Source: JACPNA01 sp964429715
Lineage (GTDB): Archaea > Nanobdellota > Nanobdellia > Woesearchaeales > GW2011-AR9
Direction of reading: 5' to 3'
Assembly: GCA_964429715.1 (NCBI GenBank)
Contig: CAYSCV010000043.1
Location: forward strand, 1 to 11,775
Length of the DNA: 11,775 nucleotides
The position numbers and the translations under genes were made by a program. The notes under the pieces were generated by a model. That model was not told the DNA's origin. It searched no databases and was given only the letters and a program-made list of their open reading frames with translations. Shown in pieces: positions 11,204-11,775 of the stretch; position 1 is the stretch's first letter; each line of letters begins with the position of its first letter.

Positions 11204-11775
11204 TTACCCCACAACTTCTGCAGTAATACTCCGCAGCATATACCCCGTCACTGTAACTGATATTCGTTGGTTTAATGGCAATCTGCCTTTGATGCCGATG
11301 ACTAAAGGGTATGTGCCCATCTGGCGGCAGAAGGTTGTTTTACCGTCGTACATTTCAGTGAAGACATCTTTGAGTATGGTGCCTTTGGGTAATATTCTTG
11401 CAAGCATAGGGAAGTCGATCTCTTGACGAATCTGGTTGCGCCATTTCCAATAGTATTTTTTATTTTTGTTAAGATATTTTGCGCCGCCGTGTTGTTCGAG
11501 AAAGGTGTTAGGAAGAACGGCGACTTGGCGAATGTTGATGCGGCGAAGCATGAAATTTTCTTTCATGATTTTGTTAAGAGCTTCGATGTTTTTTTGATGT
11601 GTTTCTTTTGTTTCGTGAAGCAGGCCGAAGATAATATTAATGCCAGGCAAAAATTTAGGCATGCCATTTTCTCCGCGTTCAGCACCGTACTTGTTGATGA
11701 TTTCGATTGCTTTGTGCGCAATTATAGGCATGGTGTTGAGCAGATTGGTTTTGACAACGACGGGATCAAAACTTT
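11204..11775 (-). CDS. Radical SAM protein (COG1031 type), C-terminal part
   Basis: The frame is open to the window edge, so this is the C-terminal ~190 residues of a longer protein. Codons before the Met at 11731 continue the family sequence (FDPVVVKTNLLNT), so that Met is internal. INIIFGLLHETKETHQKNIE and FMLRRINIRQVAVLPNT are the C-terminal half of a radical SAM barrel as found in the COG1031 archaeal Fe-S oxidoreductases. The following GKTTFCRQMGTYPLVIGIKG and ISVTVTGYMLRSITA match the TRAM-like beta domain of that group. The CxxxCxxC cluster-binding motif must lie outside the window. Members of this group usually end with a helix-hairpin-helix; this one stops at residues SITAEVVG without it. 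The biochemical function of the family is not established. It converges on msrA. Confidence 0.8.
   Translation of the reverse strand, partial: SFDPVVVKTNLLNTMPIIAHKAIEIINKYGAERGENGMPKFLPGINIIFGLLHETKETHQKNIEALNKIMKENFMLRRINIRQVAVLPNTFLEQHGGAKYLNKNKKYYWKWRNQIRQEIDFPMLARILPKGTILKDVFTEMYDGKTTFCRQMGTYPLVIGIKGRLPLNQRISVTVTGYMLRSITAEVVG

Overview
The window is archaeal and most likely comes from a small-genome DPANN-type lineage (Woesearchaeota or Nanoarchaeota-like), probably a metagenome-derived contig. Four observations support this. Bases 1-51 are, on the minus strand, the first ~50 nt of an archaeal 16S rRNA with the CCCG/CGGG helix-1 variant known from Nanoarchaeum-like archaea. The genes include an archaeal ATP-dependent DNA ligase, a Sec11/archaeal-type signal peptidase (Ser/His), an L41e-like mini-protein, a VapBC pair and a COG1031-type radical SAM protein. 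Nearly every first gene of a transcription unit has an archaeal TATA box about 26 bases before its ATG and no leader. The DNA is AT-rich and tightly packed, with both strands coding.

Layout. 1-342: start of the 16S rRNA (minus), its ~155-nt leader and promoter, and a divergent promoter for the next gene. 343-948 (+): an unknown 201-aa protein. 1048-1155 (-): a 35-aa very basic protein resembling ribosomal protein L41e. 1302-1730 (+): a small protein with a ParB/sulfiredoxin-like GRHR motif. 1733-2317 (-): a membrane protein with two PQ-loop-like repeats. 2402-3451 (-): an unknown 349-aa protein. 3519-5120 (-): a three-gene operon with two 2-oxoglutarate/Fe(II)-oxygenase-like proteins and an FMN split-barrel (pyridoxamine-phosphate-oxidase-like) protein, the last interrupted by an in-frame TGA at a position where glycine is expected. 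5156-7123 (-): a 655-aa protein with several helix-turn-helix-like segments. 7151-7627 (-): signal peptidase. 7707-7973 (-): an 88-aa unknown, divergent from DNA ligase (8063-9787, +). 9972-11119 (+): vapB-vapC-msrA, read as one operon. 11204-11775 (-): C-terminal part of a radical SAM protein running off the window.

How it fits together. Much of the window is ordinary housekeeping: rRNA, ligase, signal peptidase, L41e, MsrA. The parts most worth following are these: a 9-nt element in the 16S leader that is complementary to the 5' end of 16S itself (a cis version of U3 snoRNA box A pairing); the oxygenase pair plus flavoprotein operon, which looks like a split Tpa1/Ofd1-type prolyl-hydroxylase arrangement; the nonsense codon in that operon; direct repeats straddling the vapBC transcription start; a promoter module shared by the signal peptidase gene and the neighbouring 88-aa gene; and the multi-HTH protein. 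G exceeds C on the + strand from about base 240 onward in genes of both orientations, with a few genes (2402-3451, the 5' part of the 655-aa gene, vapC) clearly less skewed. I found no CRISPR array, insertion sequence or tRNA gene.
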